64,000 nucleotides of DNA, from the NCBI RefSeq assembly GCF_018829635.1, contig NZ_JAHKKG010000008.1, forward strand, positions 248,001 through 312,000. The letters run 5' to 3'. Made by a program: the position numbers and the translations under genes. Under the pieces are notes generated by a model. That model made no database searches. It saw nothing but the letters and a program-made list of their open reading frames with translations, and had not been told where the DNA came from. Shown here one piece after another: positions 1-9,146 of this stretch (the stretch's first letter is position 1; every line of letters begins with the position of its first letter). This DNA comes from Paractinoplanes bogorensis (lineage in GTDB: Bacteria > Actinomycetota > Actinomycetes > Mycobacteriales > Micromonosporaceae).

Positions 1-850
1 CCTCCAGTTGGGCGACCAGATCCTCCACGGCGAGCAGCGGCCACCGGAGCTGCCCGGCCTCGAGGCTGCGCCGCACGGTCGCGATGTCCGCGGCGAGGCC
101 GTTGCCGACGTGCACCGCCCCCTCGCGCAGCACCAGCGCGGTCAGCTCCAGGGCGGCGTCCAACCCGGAACCGGACACCGTCGCGACCGCGGTGCCCCCG
201 ACCTGAACCTGTACGTCGGCCTGTTCCGGCGCGACCCGGTCGGCGGCCCGGAAGGCCCACACCGCCAGCACGATCACATCGTCGCGCACCCCGGCCACGG
301 CGTCACTGCGGGCAAAACCGAGATTTCCCGGTACGAGGAAACGTACGGTCGCCGTGGGCAACTCGACACTGGCGACGGGGTCACCGGCGCGGGACCGGTG
401 CACGCGGGCGACGTATCCGGCGCGCTCGGTCCGCCGCGCGGCCACCATCATGCGGGCGCCGACCCGCCCCTCGAGCTCGTCGTCGCTGAAGTCTCCCGGC
501 GACCAGGCCGCCGCGCCGGATGAGTCAGCATGATCGGCGGCGTCGGTGGGATCCGCTGTGGGCGCAGGTTCGGCCGAGGGCACAGCGGCGATCCGCTGAT
601 AGGCGAGGACCAGGCCGACCACGTGGCGGCACGTCACGGTCGCGCCGCAGGTGCAGTGGGCGTCGCCCAGGCCGCCCGGTGCCAGGGTGGTCACCACACC
701 GTCGTCGAAGACCGCCTCGACCGAGCCGTCCGGCGACTCGGCCACGGACGGCGGAGCCTTCTCGATCTCGCGGGCGGCGCGTTTGACCAGGCCGCGGTTG
801 GTCAACTCGGCCAGCGTCTCCGGGGTCAGGGCCCGCAGGTCGGCCCTCAT
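1..850 (-). CDS. SWIM zinc finger protein (YehQ-like), 5' part, runs off the window
   Basis: The gene enters from the ATG at 850-848 and stays open to base 1, so about 283 N-terminal residues are visible and the C-terminus lies outside. Around residue 70 there is a SWIM-type zinc motif, HCTCGATVTCRHVVGL (CxC, then CxH), a fold that binds zinc and usually DNA or protein partners. The start codon overlaps the stop of the upstream VWA gene by 4 bases (ATGA), so translation is coupled. SWIM proteins of this type end the conserved MoxR/VWA/DUF5682/DUF4132 string, as yehQ does in E. coli. The role is unknown; the zinc motif is seen, the adaptor role is inferred. Confidence 0.85.
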   Translation of the reverse strand, partial: MRADLRALTPETLAELTNRGLVKRAAREIEKAPPSVAESPDGSVEAVFDDGVVTTLAPGGLGDAHCTCGATVTCRHVVGLVLAYQRIAAVPSAEPAPTADPTDAADHADSSGAAAWSPGDFSDDELEGRVGARMMVAARRTERAGYVARVHRSRAGDPVASVELPTATVRFLVPGNLGFARSDAVAGVRDDVIVLAVWAFRAADRVAPEQADVQVQVGGTAVATVSGSGLDAALELTALVLREGAVHVGNGLAADIATVRRSLEAGQLRWPLLAVEDLVAQLE

Positions 851-1968
851 CGGGTCACGTGTTCGGCGACGAACGCGGCCAGCTCACCGGGGGTCATCGC
901 CCCGACGGAGGCGCCCACGTCGACGAGTCGCTGGGCGGTGTCCCGGTCGTACGACGGGTTGGCCTGCTCGTCCAGGGCGGCCAGCCCGAGCACGATGGTT
1001 CCCTGTTCGCACAGCTCGCGCGTCGTCCGGATCAGCGAACCGACCGATCCGCCCTCGTAGAAGTCGGTGATCAGCGCGACGATCGTGCGCCGCGGCCGCT
1101 CGACCAGGCCGGCCGCGTACCGCATCGCCCGGCCGATGTCGGTGCCCCCGCCGAGCTGCACTTTCATGAGCAGCTCGACGGGATCGTCGACCTCGCTGGT
1201 CAGGTCGACCACGTCCGTGTCGAAAGCCACCAGGTGCGTCCGTACGCCGGGAAGGCCCCACAGACACGCAGCCGTGACCGCCGAATGGATCACCGAGTCG
1301 ACCATCGAGCCGGACTGGTCGACGAGCAGGATCACCTGCCACTGATCCACATGTTTGCGGGTGCGCGAATAGAAGTGCGGCGTCTCGATGTAGAGGCGCC
1401 GTTCGTCCGGCCGGTAGTGGCCCAGGTTGGCCCGCAGCGTACGGGTGACGTCGAAGTCGCGGGCCAGCTTCCACCGGCTCGGCCGGCGGTTGCGGCTGCC
1501 GGTGAACGCGACCCGCACCTCGGTGGCCATTTTCGCCATCAGGTCGCGGACCACCGCCTTGACGATGCGGCGGGCCAGGCGCAGCACGTCCGGATTCATC
1601 AGATGCTTCGTCTGCAGGACGGCCTTGAGCAGCGCCGGGTTCGGCTCGACCCGTTCCAGGACGGCCGGATCGGTGACGATGTCGTGGATCTCGTAGCGTT
1701 CGACCGCGTCGCGTTGCAGCCGCTCCACGGTCTCCCGCGGGAACAGCCGGGTGATCTCGTCGAGCCAGTCCACCGTGGTCAGCAGCGACGGCCCGTCGCC
1801 ACCGCTGCGCCCGGGCCGGCGCACGTCGCGGCGCTCCAGTTCACCGTCGCGGCCGTAGAGCCAGTCCAGCGCCGCGTCCCGCCCGGCGGCGCCCGAGCTG
1901 AGCGGCCCCAGTTCCGAGGCCGGGGCACCCAGTACCAGACGCCAACGTTCCAGTTCGGGGTCGGTCAT
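847..1968 (-). CDS. VWA domain protein (YehP-like)
   Basis: A 373-residue protein with a von Willebrand A domain in its C-terminal half. The MIDAS metal site reads DQSGSM at residues 217-222, followed by a typical Rossmann-like VWA core with GGGTDIG and LITDFYEGG. The N-terminal about 200 residues form the helical region usual for MoxR-linked VWA proteins. VWA partners of MoxR ATPases are thought to present substrates or metal centres to the AAA+ ring. The gene overlaps its neighbours on both sides by 4 bases (ATGA), so it belongs to a tightly coupled operon with the DUF5682 and SWIM genes. Length matches E. coli YehP (about 378 residues). No substrate can be named. Confidence 0.9.
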   Translation of the reverse strand: MTDPELERWRLVLGAPASELGPLSSGAAGRDAALDWLYGRDGELERRDVRRPGRSGGDGPSLLTTVDWLDEITRLFPRETVERLQRDAVERYEIHDIVTDPAVLERVEPNPALLKAVLQTKHLMNPDVLRLARRIVKAVVRDLMAKMATEVRVAFTGSRNRRPSRWKLARDFDVTRTLRANLGHYRPDERRLYIETPHFYSRTRKHVDQWQVILLVDQSGSMVDSVIHSAVTAACLWGLPGVRTHLVAFDTDVVDLTSEVDDPVELLMKVQLGGGTDIGRAMRYAAGLVERPRRTIVALITDFYEGGSVGSLIRTTRELCEQGTIVLGLAALDEQANPSYDRDTAQRLVDVGASVGAMTPGELAAFVAEHVTR

Positions 1969-4262
1969 GTGTCGGCTTCCTCCCGGCCGGTGAGGCCCTC
2001 ACGCCGCAACGCGGCCTCGACCCGTGCGTCCAACAGCAGCCCCGCCGCGACCACCGCCGGGTCGGGGGCTCCGCGCAGCAGCCCGCGCCCGCTGCCACCC
2101 AGCCCGCGCCGGGCCAGCAGACGGCCCGCGATGGTCTCCCGCTCGCGCGGCGGGAAGAACTCGAAGGCCTGCCGCAACCCGGGCAACGCGACCAGGAATT
2201 CCTGCGGATCCATGCCGCTGAGCAGTTCGTCAAGCAGGGCGAGGACGGGTTCGGTGTGCAGTACTTCCTCGCGGGCGAGTGCGAACAGCCCGGCGAGCCA
2301 GTCGCCCGCCGACCCGGGCACGAAGGCGCTGCGCACGGCCCGCATCGGATCGACTGCGGCTTCGCCCTCCACCTCCGTAAGCCCGGGGGCCAGCGACCAG
2401 CGGAAGCCGAACGCCGCCCCGCGCAGATCCGGCGGAGCGCCGGTGTCCGCCGCCACGCGGGTGACGATCTCCAGGGCCGGCGCACGGTCCAGCGACAGGG
2501 CGCGATCCGCGTAGCGCAGGGCGTCACGGCAGGCCGCCAGCGCGGCGATGCGGCCCAGGTCGGCCGGGGCCGGGCCGCCGCGTACGCCTTCGGCCAGCCA
2601 GAGGATGCGGCGGACCGCGGCGTTGATCACGACGCCGAGGGTGGCGCTGCGGGCGGTGCCGAAAATGCGGTCGTGACGCCACATGGTGAGGACCACGGCG
2701 AGCATGCGGCCCAGCGCGCCCAGGTCCGCGGCGGCGGCGACAGTGGCCTCGATGTCGGTCATGGCCTGGTCGGAGACGTCGTCGGTGCCGGACAGGGCAG
2801 CGTCGAAGAGGACCGCGGCCAAGGCGTCGACGTCGCGGCCGGCGGTGGCGGCGCGTTCGGCCAGCACTCCTGCGCAGGCGTCAGCCAGGGTGGCGCCGTA
2901 CGCGCCGGCTTCGATGAGGGCGGTGAGCCGGCCGGCGTCGGGGCGCAGGGCCCACTGTTCCCGCAGGACCGGTTCGACGCCGGTCGCGGGACCCGCGTCG
3001 CGTCGGAAGCCGGGCACGCCCAGCAGCCGGAGTCGGTGCAGGGTGCGGCTGCGTTCGCGGTCGGGCGGGTCCAGCAGGTCGAGGTCCAGGTCGGCGTTCC
3101 CGGCCAGACCGGAGCGTTCCAGCTCGGCCCCGGCGTCGTGGACCAGCGGCGGGGCGGGGGTGCCGGGATGCAGCCGGCCGACCCGCGCGCCGCTGAGTGC
3201 GGCCACCATCTCCACCACGACCGGGTGGCTGCCCGGCCGCAGCATGCCGCGCGACGCCCACGGCAGCGGCACCTCGAGAGCCTCGGTGACCAGGGCCGAC
3301 GCGAGCCCGTCGAGGACGTCGGCGCGGGTCGGCGCATCGTGTCCGCGGATCGTAGCCAGGCCGTCGGCGGTGGCCCGGGCGGCGATCAGGTCGGCGGTGG
3401 AGACGGGCTGCCGGCGTTCGCGGAGGCGCTGGGCGACCTGTTCGATGAGGTGCCGGGCCGCCTGGTCCGGGCCGGAGTCGTAGAGCTCCTGGTAGTAGCC
3501 GGGTGAGGGCATCCCGGACTGGTAGCCGTCGAAGGCGTCGAGCCGGCGGAACGAGTACGGCACCAGGAAGCTGCCACCGACCGCGTCCTCGGGCAGGGCC
3601 GGCACCGTGGGCCAGGCCGCCGGCCCGTCCAGCGCCGCGGCCAGGGCGGGCCGGTGGAAACCGCCGGTGACCACCACGACCGGGCGGTCACCGGCGTCGG
3701 CCGCGGCCGCCCGGACCCAGCTCGCCATGTACGCCTCGCGGGCGGTGTCCTGCTCACCGGCCGCCGACGTGCCGCGGACCAGGTCGAAGTAGGCGGCGAG
3801 CCGTTCGAACAGGTCGTCGTCGGCGCCGATCTCGAACAGGTGGTCCCACAGCACGTCCACGTTGTCGACGTCGAACTCCCGGCACAGCCGCTCCATCACC
3901 TCGGCGTAGCGCAGCTCGGCGTCGGCGTAGCGGTTGCTGCGCCCGGCGAACGCCGGATGCCAGGCCGGCAGGTCGATGAAGCGCAGCTCGGCGCCGGCGG
4001 TCCGGCCGTGGGTCAGGGCGACCCACTCCGGTGAGTACGCGCAGAACGGCGCCCACGAGCCGTGCCGGCGTTCGCCGTCGCGGTACGAACTGAACACCGC
4101 CACCGGCAGCTCGTGACCCAGCAACAGCTCGTCGATGCGATGGTTGAGGTCGGCCGGACCCTCGATCAGCACGTACGCCGGTTGCAGCGCGTCGATCGTC
4201 CGGGCGGTGAGCCGGGCGCACGCCGGACTGTGGTGCCGGACCCCGATGAAGGTGACAGGCAT
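1965..4262 (-). CDS. DUF5682 family protein (YehM-like)
   Basis: A 765-residue protein of the DUF5682 family, close in length to E. coli YehM. Conserved-looking signatures are VRHHSPAC near residue 8, LIEGPADLNH near residue 33 and VVVTGGFHRPA near residue 197. This spaced His/Glu/His pattern resembles the H-E-H arrangement of the TraB/EreA/ChaN group, so an enzymatic role is possible, but that is only an analogy. There is no signal peptide or membrane segment; it should be cytosolic. The start lies 4 bases after the stop of the MoxR ATPase gene and the stop overlaps the VWA start, placing it mid-operon. Confidence 0.85.
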   Translation of the reverse strand: MPVTFIGVRHHSPACARLTARTIDALQPAYVLIEGPADLNHRIDELLLGHELPVAVFSSYRDGERRHGSWAPFCAYSPEWVALTHGRTAGAELRFIDLPAWHPAFAGRSNRYADAELRYAEVMERLCREFDVDNVDVLWDHLFEIGADDDLFERLAAYFDLVRGTSAAGEQDTAREAYMASWVRAAAADAGDRPVVVVTGGFHRPALAAALDGPAAWPTVPALPEDAVGGSFLVPYSFRRLDAFDGYQSGMPSPGYYQELYDSGPDQAARHLIEQVAQRLRERRQPVSTADLIAARATADGLATIRGHDAPTRADVLDGLASALVTEALEVPLPWASRGMLRPGSHPVVVEMVAALSGARVGRLHPGTPAPPLVHDAGAELERSGLAGNADLDLDLLDPPDRERSRTLHRLRLLGVPGFRRDAGPATGVEPVLREQWALRPDAGRLTALIEAGAYGATLADACAGVLAERAATAGRDVDALAAVLFDAALSGTDDVSDQAMTDIEATVAAAADLGALGRMLAVVLTMWRHDRIFGTARSATLGVVINAAVRRILWLAEGVRGGPAPADLGRIAALAACRDALRYADRALSLDRAPALEIVTRVAADTGAPPDLRGAAFGFRWSLAPGLTEVEGEAAVDPMRAVRSAFVPGSAGDWLAGLFALAREEVLHTEPVLALLDELLSGMDPQEFLVALPGLRQAFEFFPPRERETIAGRLLARRGLGGSGRGLLRGAPDPAVVAAGLLLDARVEAALRREGLTGREEADT

Positions 4263-4266
4263 CGGC

Positions 4267-5358
4267 TCAGCCGGGCAGCAGGTGCCGGGCCGCGTGCAGC
4301 GCCCGCCACTGCCGTCCGCTGCGCCAGGTGACCTGCTGTTCCAGATAGCGCCGCAGTTTCGCCAGATCCTCCTGGTTGTCCTTGGCCGCGGTGCCGGCCA
4401 GGCAGGTGACCAGATCCTCGGCGGTGCCCGGCTCGCCGCGCAGGAACCAGCCGCGCAGCCCGACCGCGTGCGCCACCGACACGGCCTCGGCCGTGCTCAT
4501 CACCGCGGACAGCCGGTCCATCGAGTCACCACGGGCGGTTTCCCCGGTACGCAACTCACGGAACGTGGTGACCAGCACCTCGAGCACGTCCCGGCGCGGC
4601 GCCGCGGTCACCCCGGAGCGGCGCAACAACGCCGATGCCTCGGCCTCGACCAGGGACAACTCGGTGTCGAAGTCGGCGATCGGGAACACCGTCTCGAAGT
4701 TGAACCGCCGTTTCAGCGCCGAGCTCATGTCGTTGACGCCGCGGTCACGGGTGTTCGCGGTCGCGATGATGTTGAAACCGTCCCGGGCGAACACCATGGC
4801 GTCCCGCCCGGTCAGCTCGGGGATCGCCAGCACCCGGTCGGACAGCGGCGACAGCAACGTGTCCTGCACCTCGAGCGGACAGCGGGTGATCTCCTCGAAG
4901 CGGACCGTACGACCCTCAGCCATGCCGCGCAGCAGCGGTGCCGGGACCAGCGACCGGGTCGACGGCCCGTCGGCGACCAGTAGCGCGTAGTTCCACGAAT
5001 AGCGGATCTGGTCCTCGGTGGTGGCCGCACCGCCTTGAATGGTCAGCGTGGACTCGCCGCTGACCGCCGCCGCCAGCAGTTCCGACAGCAGCGACTTGGC
5101 CGTGCCGGGCTCCCCGACCAGCATCAGCCCGCGGCTGGTGGCCAGACTGATCAGCGCCCGGTCGATCAGTGACGGGTCGCCGACGAACTTGCGGCTCACC
5201 TTGGCCTTGGCGTCGCCGACGATGAACGCGCGGGCCGCCTGGACGCTGAGCGCCCAGCCGGGCGGCCGTGCGGCGGTGTCCCGTTCGCGCAGCCGGGCCA
5301 GCTCGTCGGCGTAGCGGACCTCGGCCGGCGGCCGCTGCATCGGCGTCGGCGCGCTCAC
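4267..5358 (-). CDS. MoxR-family AAA+ ATPase (YehL-like)
   Basis: A AAA+ ATPase of the MoxR group, 363 residues from a GTG start. Walker A is GEPGTAKS at residues 82-89, a Walker-B-like RFEEITRC follows, and a sensor-1 stretch reads IATANTRDRGVND, followed by the arginine-bearing SALKRRF. MoxR ATPases act as ATP-driven chaperones with a VWA partner, here the gene two positions downstream. The GTG overlaps the stop of the WGR-DUF4132 gene (GTGA) and fits operon coupling; an in-frame ATG 18 bases downstream is an alternative. The neighbours identify it as the YehL-type branch rather than one linked to methanol dehydrogenase or chelatases. Confidence 0.9.
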   Translation of the reverse strand: MSAPTPMQRPPAEVRYADELARLRERDTAARPPGWALSVQAARAFIVGDAKAKVSRKFVGDPSLIDRALISLATSRGLMLVGEPGTAKSLLSELLAAAVSGESTLTIQGGAATTEDQIRYSWNYALLVADGPSTRSLVPAPLLRGMAEGRTVRFEEITRCPLEVQDTLLSPLSDRVLAIPELTGRDAMVFARDGFNIIATANTRDRGVNDMSSALKRRFNFETVFPIADFDTELSLVEAEASALLRRSGVTAAPRRDVLEVLVTTFRELRTGETARGDSMDRLSAVMSTAEAVSVAHAVGLRGWFLRGEPGTAEDLVTCLAGTAAKDNQEDLAKLRRYLEQQVTWRSGRQWRALHAARHLLPG

Positions 5359-8300
5359 GCGGTCACCTCGGTCAGGTCGCGGATCAGCTCGGAGGCGGCC
5401 ACCGCGTCGAGTCGCCCGAGCGGCAGGCTGCCCTCCCGGCGCCAGTAGTTGCCGGTCCCGTCGTACAGCCAGATCCTCTGCAGTTTCTGCTCCGGGAAGA
5501 TGTCCATCGCGCCGACGGCGATGCCCGGGTCGAGGTCGACCCGCAGCTCGGTGCCGGCGGCCAGGGCGAACGCGATGTGGCCCTGCACCCCGCCGTCCTG
5601 CGGCAGCTCGCGCAGCCAGCCCTTGCGTTCCAGGCCGATCACCTTGCCGGTGGGCACCTCGGCGCCCTGGAAGCGGGTCAGCTCCAGACCCGCTGCCTCC
5701 GGCTCGGTCAGCGCGAACGTCTCCCGGCTCAGCTGCGGGAACGGCTGCAGAATCTCGTAGTCGGCGAACACCTCGGCCCAGTCCGGCAACGTGTCGCCCA
5801 GGTGCAACGGGTGCGCCACCCCGACCGTTGCGTCGGCGGCCAGCTCGACCGGCTCGTCCTGGGCGTCGGCGTACGTGCGGTCCTCGGCCACCCGCACCGA
5901 GCCGGTCAGCGCGCCATCGGTGTAGACGCCCCAGACCAGGCGCCGCACCACGTGCCAGACGAGCGGGTGGTCCACGAACAGCCGCTGGAACTCGTCGCCG
6001 GTCCACCGGCGGCCGGTCACCATGGCCCGTTCCAGGCGGCGGATCTGGTCGGTCGCGACCGTCCGCACGTCCTTCTTCAGGGCCGAGAACTGCTTGAACG
6101 CCGCCGGGGCGAGTTCGGCGTCGTCACGGACACCCGGCTTGGGCAGTGCCTTGAGGTGTTTGCCGGAGGCGTCGGCCACGTACGGGCGCAGCTGCTCGTC
6201 GAAACCGACGGTGAACTGCCGCGGCCCGTAATCCAGGATCATGCTGCCGTCGGCGGCCAGGGCGAAGTCGGGGACCAGACGGTCGGCCAGCTGCTCGGCG
6301 GTCAGGCCGAGCGCCTCGGCGACCTCGTCCATCTTCTGGTTGGCGGCCGCCTTGAGACCCTTGAACTTGGCTCGCTGCGCAATGCCGTGCAGGTGCATCA
6401 GCGCCACGTCAGTGCCGATGTCGGCCAGGATCTGCACGCCGGTGACCGCCCGCTGATGACCGCCCTCGCCCGGCCAGGCCAGGATCATCGGGGTCAGCCG
6501 GCGGACCGTCTCGTCGTCGCCGATCAGGCCGAGCGCGTCCAGCGCCCAGTTCTCCTTGGAGTTGCCGCCGGTGGCCTGCCAGCGTTGGAACATCCCCCAG
6601 CCGAACTCGGCCAGGCTCTCCGGGTCGCAGGCCTGTTTGACCAGCGCGACCCCGGCGTACGGCTCACCGGGCTTGCCGAGCGCGAAGACGGTGACCAGGT
6701 TGGTGATCGCGTCGGCGGGCAGCGCCCCGGAGCCGTCGCGCAGCCGCACCGGCGGCAACAGGCCGGGCGTGGCCCAGGCCGGCACGGACGGCATCCTCGC
6801 CGGCAGCACAGCCAGCGGATCGGTGGAAAGCAACGTCTCGATCGCCTCGGCGGCACCGGCGCCGTACGCGGCACCGGCGGCCCGCACCGCGTCGCTGTGC
6901 CCGTTCGCGGCCAAGGCGAGCAGCGCCTGCTCGGCCTGACGCCGCGCGACCCCGGCCACGCCCAGCGCGTTCGGAACCAGTGCCCGCGCGGCGTACGCCG
7001 GGTGCCGCAGCAGCCAGGCCAGCGCAGACTTGCGTACGCTCTTGAGCCGGGCCAGCCAGTCCGCCGCCAGCACCGCGATCTCCGGGGCGGCGAGCGGCTG
7101 GATCACCTCGGCCATTTCCGTCGCGCTGCGGCGGGCCAGCGTGAGCACAGCGGGCAGCACGCGCAGCCCGAACCGGGCGACCGCGACCCGCATCCACCGG
7201 TTCACATCCCACAGGTCACGCGGGTCATAGGCGTTCAGGACGGGCAGGGCGATCGCCTCCGGCCCCTCGGCGAACAACAGCGTCGCCTCATGCCACTGCG
7301 CGCGATTGTCCCGGACCCGCTCGGCGATCTGCGGCCAGTTGCGGTCGCTGTTGCCGTATGTGTTGACGCTGGTCTCCCGCCAGGCCTTCTCCTCGCCGTC
7401 GCGCCAGATCAGCGCGGGCGGATCCTGGGCGGTCAGACCTCCGATCACCGCCGGCTTGGCGGCCCGTTTGCGGTTCGTCCAGGGCGGGTTCGTCAACAGC
7501 GGCGGTACGGCCCCGGCGGGCGCCTCGACGACCGAGTCGGCACTGTCCACGACGGACTGCACCCGGGCCGCGGCACCCGGATCGAGCTGCGGCAGCAGGT
7601 GTGCCGTGAGGTCCCGGTGGGCCAGCACGTGCGCGCGCAGCAGATCCGGTACGACCTTGCGAGCGGGTGAGGCGGCCAGCAGGCGCAGCGCCCGCGCCGG
7701 GAAGCGGGCGGCCGCCTCGAGCAGGGCGGGCTGCACGTATTTGCCGTCGACCCGCTCGATCAGCCCGGCCATCGCCTCGTCGGTCGGCAGACCGGCGACC
7801 ATCATCAGAAGCCGGCGGCGCGCGTCGGCGTCCGAGAAGTCGCGGTCCAGCCAGGCGAACAACTGTGTCGAGGCATCGACGCCGGCGCCGTCCAGAAGGG
7901 TGGTCAGCATCGTCATCGAACCGACCACCAGATGCTCCTGCGCCAGCGGGCCGACCTGGGCGATCTGGGCCGCGGTGGTGGCCGAGAGAAGCGTGACCGC
8001 GCACAGGTAGGAATCTTGGGCGGCGGCCGCGGCGGCAAAGTCCTCGTCGACCCAGGCGGTCTCGGTCGGCGCGATCAGCGAGGTCGCGGCCCGCTGGTAG
8101 CGGCCGTCGGCCCGCTTACGGGCCAGCAGCGCCACCGCGGCGGCGTAGTCCTCGTCCGGTGCGCCGGCCAGCATCGACCGCACCCGCAGCCCGATCACCA
8201 GGGCGGCGTCGACCCGCCAGGCCGCCCGGCTGTCGGTGCCGGACATGTGCACCACCGGGGCCGGCTGGGCGCCGTACGACTTCTGGTCGCGCAGTTTCAG

Positions 8301-9008
8301 CGCGAACAGTTCGGAGGCCGCGTCCACGGCGAAGAGCAACCCGTAGTGGGCCAGCCACTCATCAGCGAAGGCGCTCAGCTTCTCCACCTCGCCCCAGTTG
8401 CCCACCGCGGTGGCCAGCGCGACCGCCGCGGCGCCACCCGGGGTGACGCCCGGTTCACCCTTGAGCCAGGCCAAGCCACCGGTGGCCAGGTTCGGTTCGG
8501 TGTCCTGGTTGCCGAGCATCAGCCAGACAAAGTCGGCCTGCTTGCCCGAGTAGCGCGGCACCGTGGAGAGCAGCTTCTCGACGATGGCCCGCGACTTCGG
8601 GTCCGGCGTCACCGGTGTTGCGTCCCGGTCCCGGCGAGCCGCCCGATATCGTTTCCAGGTCGCCGGGAGCACGAACGAGTCCTCGTCCTCGACCAGGACT
8701 GCACGCGCGGCCGGCACCGGCGCGGCGTCCGAACCGGCGGCCGGGGCCGGGGCGGTAGACGCGGGCGGAGGAGAAGAATCCGGGCCCGCGGCCACGACGC
8801 CGACTGTCGTCTCCTTGTAGCCCTTGCGCACTTTCTCGGCTATCAGCTTCGCTTCGTGGTCCGTGGCGCCGGCCGACGTACCGAAAGATTTGACCTTGGT
8901 CTGTCCGTTCGTCCCGACGCGCCCGTATCTGACCGTCACGTCCAGTCCGTCCCGGGTGATCGCCCAGAACTTCGCCGACGTTCCCTCGACGAACTCAAAG
9001 CTCCGCAT
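5355..9008 (-). CDS. WGR and DUF4132 domain protein (MolR/YehI-like)
   Basis: A 1217-residue cytosolic protein and the first gene of the operon. Residues 1 to about 80 form a WGR domain (VRYGRVGTNGQ, then a conserved KGYKE end); WGR domains occur in PARPs and bind nucleic acid ends or act as adaptors. A Pro/Ala-rich linker (about 85-120) leads to a helical-repeat middle and a C-terminal DUF4132 region (about 800-1217). E. coli MolR and YehI share this layout and length. Original links of molR to molybdate are weak, so no reaction is assigned. The divergent neighbour starts at 9147, so the promoter should lie in 9009-9146. Confidence 0.9.
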   Translation of the reverse strand: MRSFEFVEGTSAKFWAITRDGLDVTVRYGRVGTNGQTKVKSFGTSAGATDHEAKLIAEKVRKGYKETTVGVVAAGPDSSPPPASTAPAPAAGSDAAPVPAARAVLVEDEDSFVLPATWKRYRAARRDRDATPVTPDPKSRAIVEKLLSTVPRYSGKQADFVWLMLGNQDTEPNLATGGLAWLKGEPGVTPGGAAAVALATAVGNWGEVEKLSAFADEWLAHYGLLFAVDAASELFALKLRDQKSYGAQPAPVVHMSGTDSRAAWRVDAALVIGLRVRSMLAGAPDEDYAAAVALLARKRADGRYQRAATSLIAPTETAWVDEDFAAAAAAQDSYLCAVTLLSATTAAQIAQVGPLAQEHLVVGSMTMLTTLLDGAGVDASTQLFAWLDRDFSDADARRRLLMMVAGLPTDEAMAGLIERVDGKYVQPALLEAAARFPARALRLLAASPARKVVPDLLRAHVLAHRDLTAHLLPQLDPGAAARVQSVVDSADSVVEAPAGAVPPLLTNPPWTNRKRAAKPAVIGGLTAQDPPALIWRDGEEKAWRETSVNTYGNSDRNWPQIAERVRDNRAQWHEATLLFAEGPEAIALPVLNAYDPRDLWDVNRWMRVAVARFGLRVLPAVLTLARRSATEMAEVIQPLAAPEIAVLAADWLARLKSVRKSALAWLLRHPAYAARALVPNALGVAGVARRQAEQALLALAANGHSDAVRAAGAAYGAGAAEAIETLLSTDPLAVLPARMPSVPAWATPGLLPPVRLRDGSGALPADAITNLVTVFALGKPGEPYAGVALVKQACDPESLAEFGWGMFQRWQATGGNSKENWALDALGLIGDDETVRRLTPMILAWPGEGGHQRAVTGVQILADIGTDVALMHLHGIAQRAKFKGLKAAANQKMDEVAEALGLTAEQLADRLVPDFALAADGSMILDYGPRQFTVGFDEQLRPYVADASGKHLKALPKPGVRDDAELAPAAFKQFSALKKDVRTVATDQIRRLERAMVTGRRWTGDEFQRLFVDHPLVWHVVRRLVWGVYTDGALTGSVRVAEDRTYADAQDEPVELAADATVGVAHPLHLGDTLPDWAEVFADYEILQPFPQLSRETFALTEPEAAGLELTRFQGAEVPTGKVIGLERKGWLRELPQDGGVQGHIAFALAAGTELRVDLDPGIAVGAMDIFPEQKLQRIWLYDGTGNYWRREGSLPLGRLDAVAASELIRDLTEVTA

Positions 9009-9146
9009 GACAGAGCACCGTAGCGGGCCGGTACGACAAGAATGAGCAGTTCACCGGAGTGCCGGGCCCAAGGCGCTGGGCGGCCTTCTCGACGAACGAC
9101 TTGCCATGATCGGTGACGGACGTACCAAGAACGAGGGGGCAGGCAG

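Noticed and set aside
5268..7670. Open frame of about 800 codons antisense to the DUF4132 gene
   Set aside because: Low-complexity Arg/Gly/Gln/His-rich translation typical of an antisense GC-rich shadow; the minus strand carries the WGR-DUF4132 protein.
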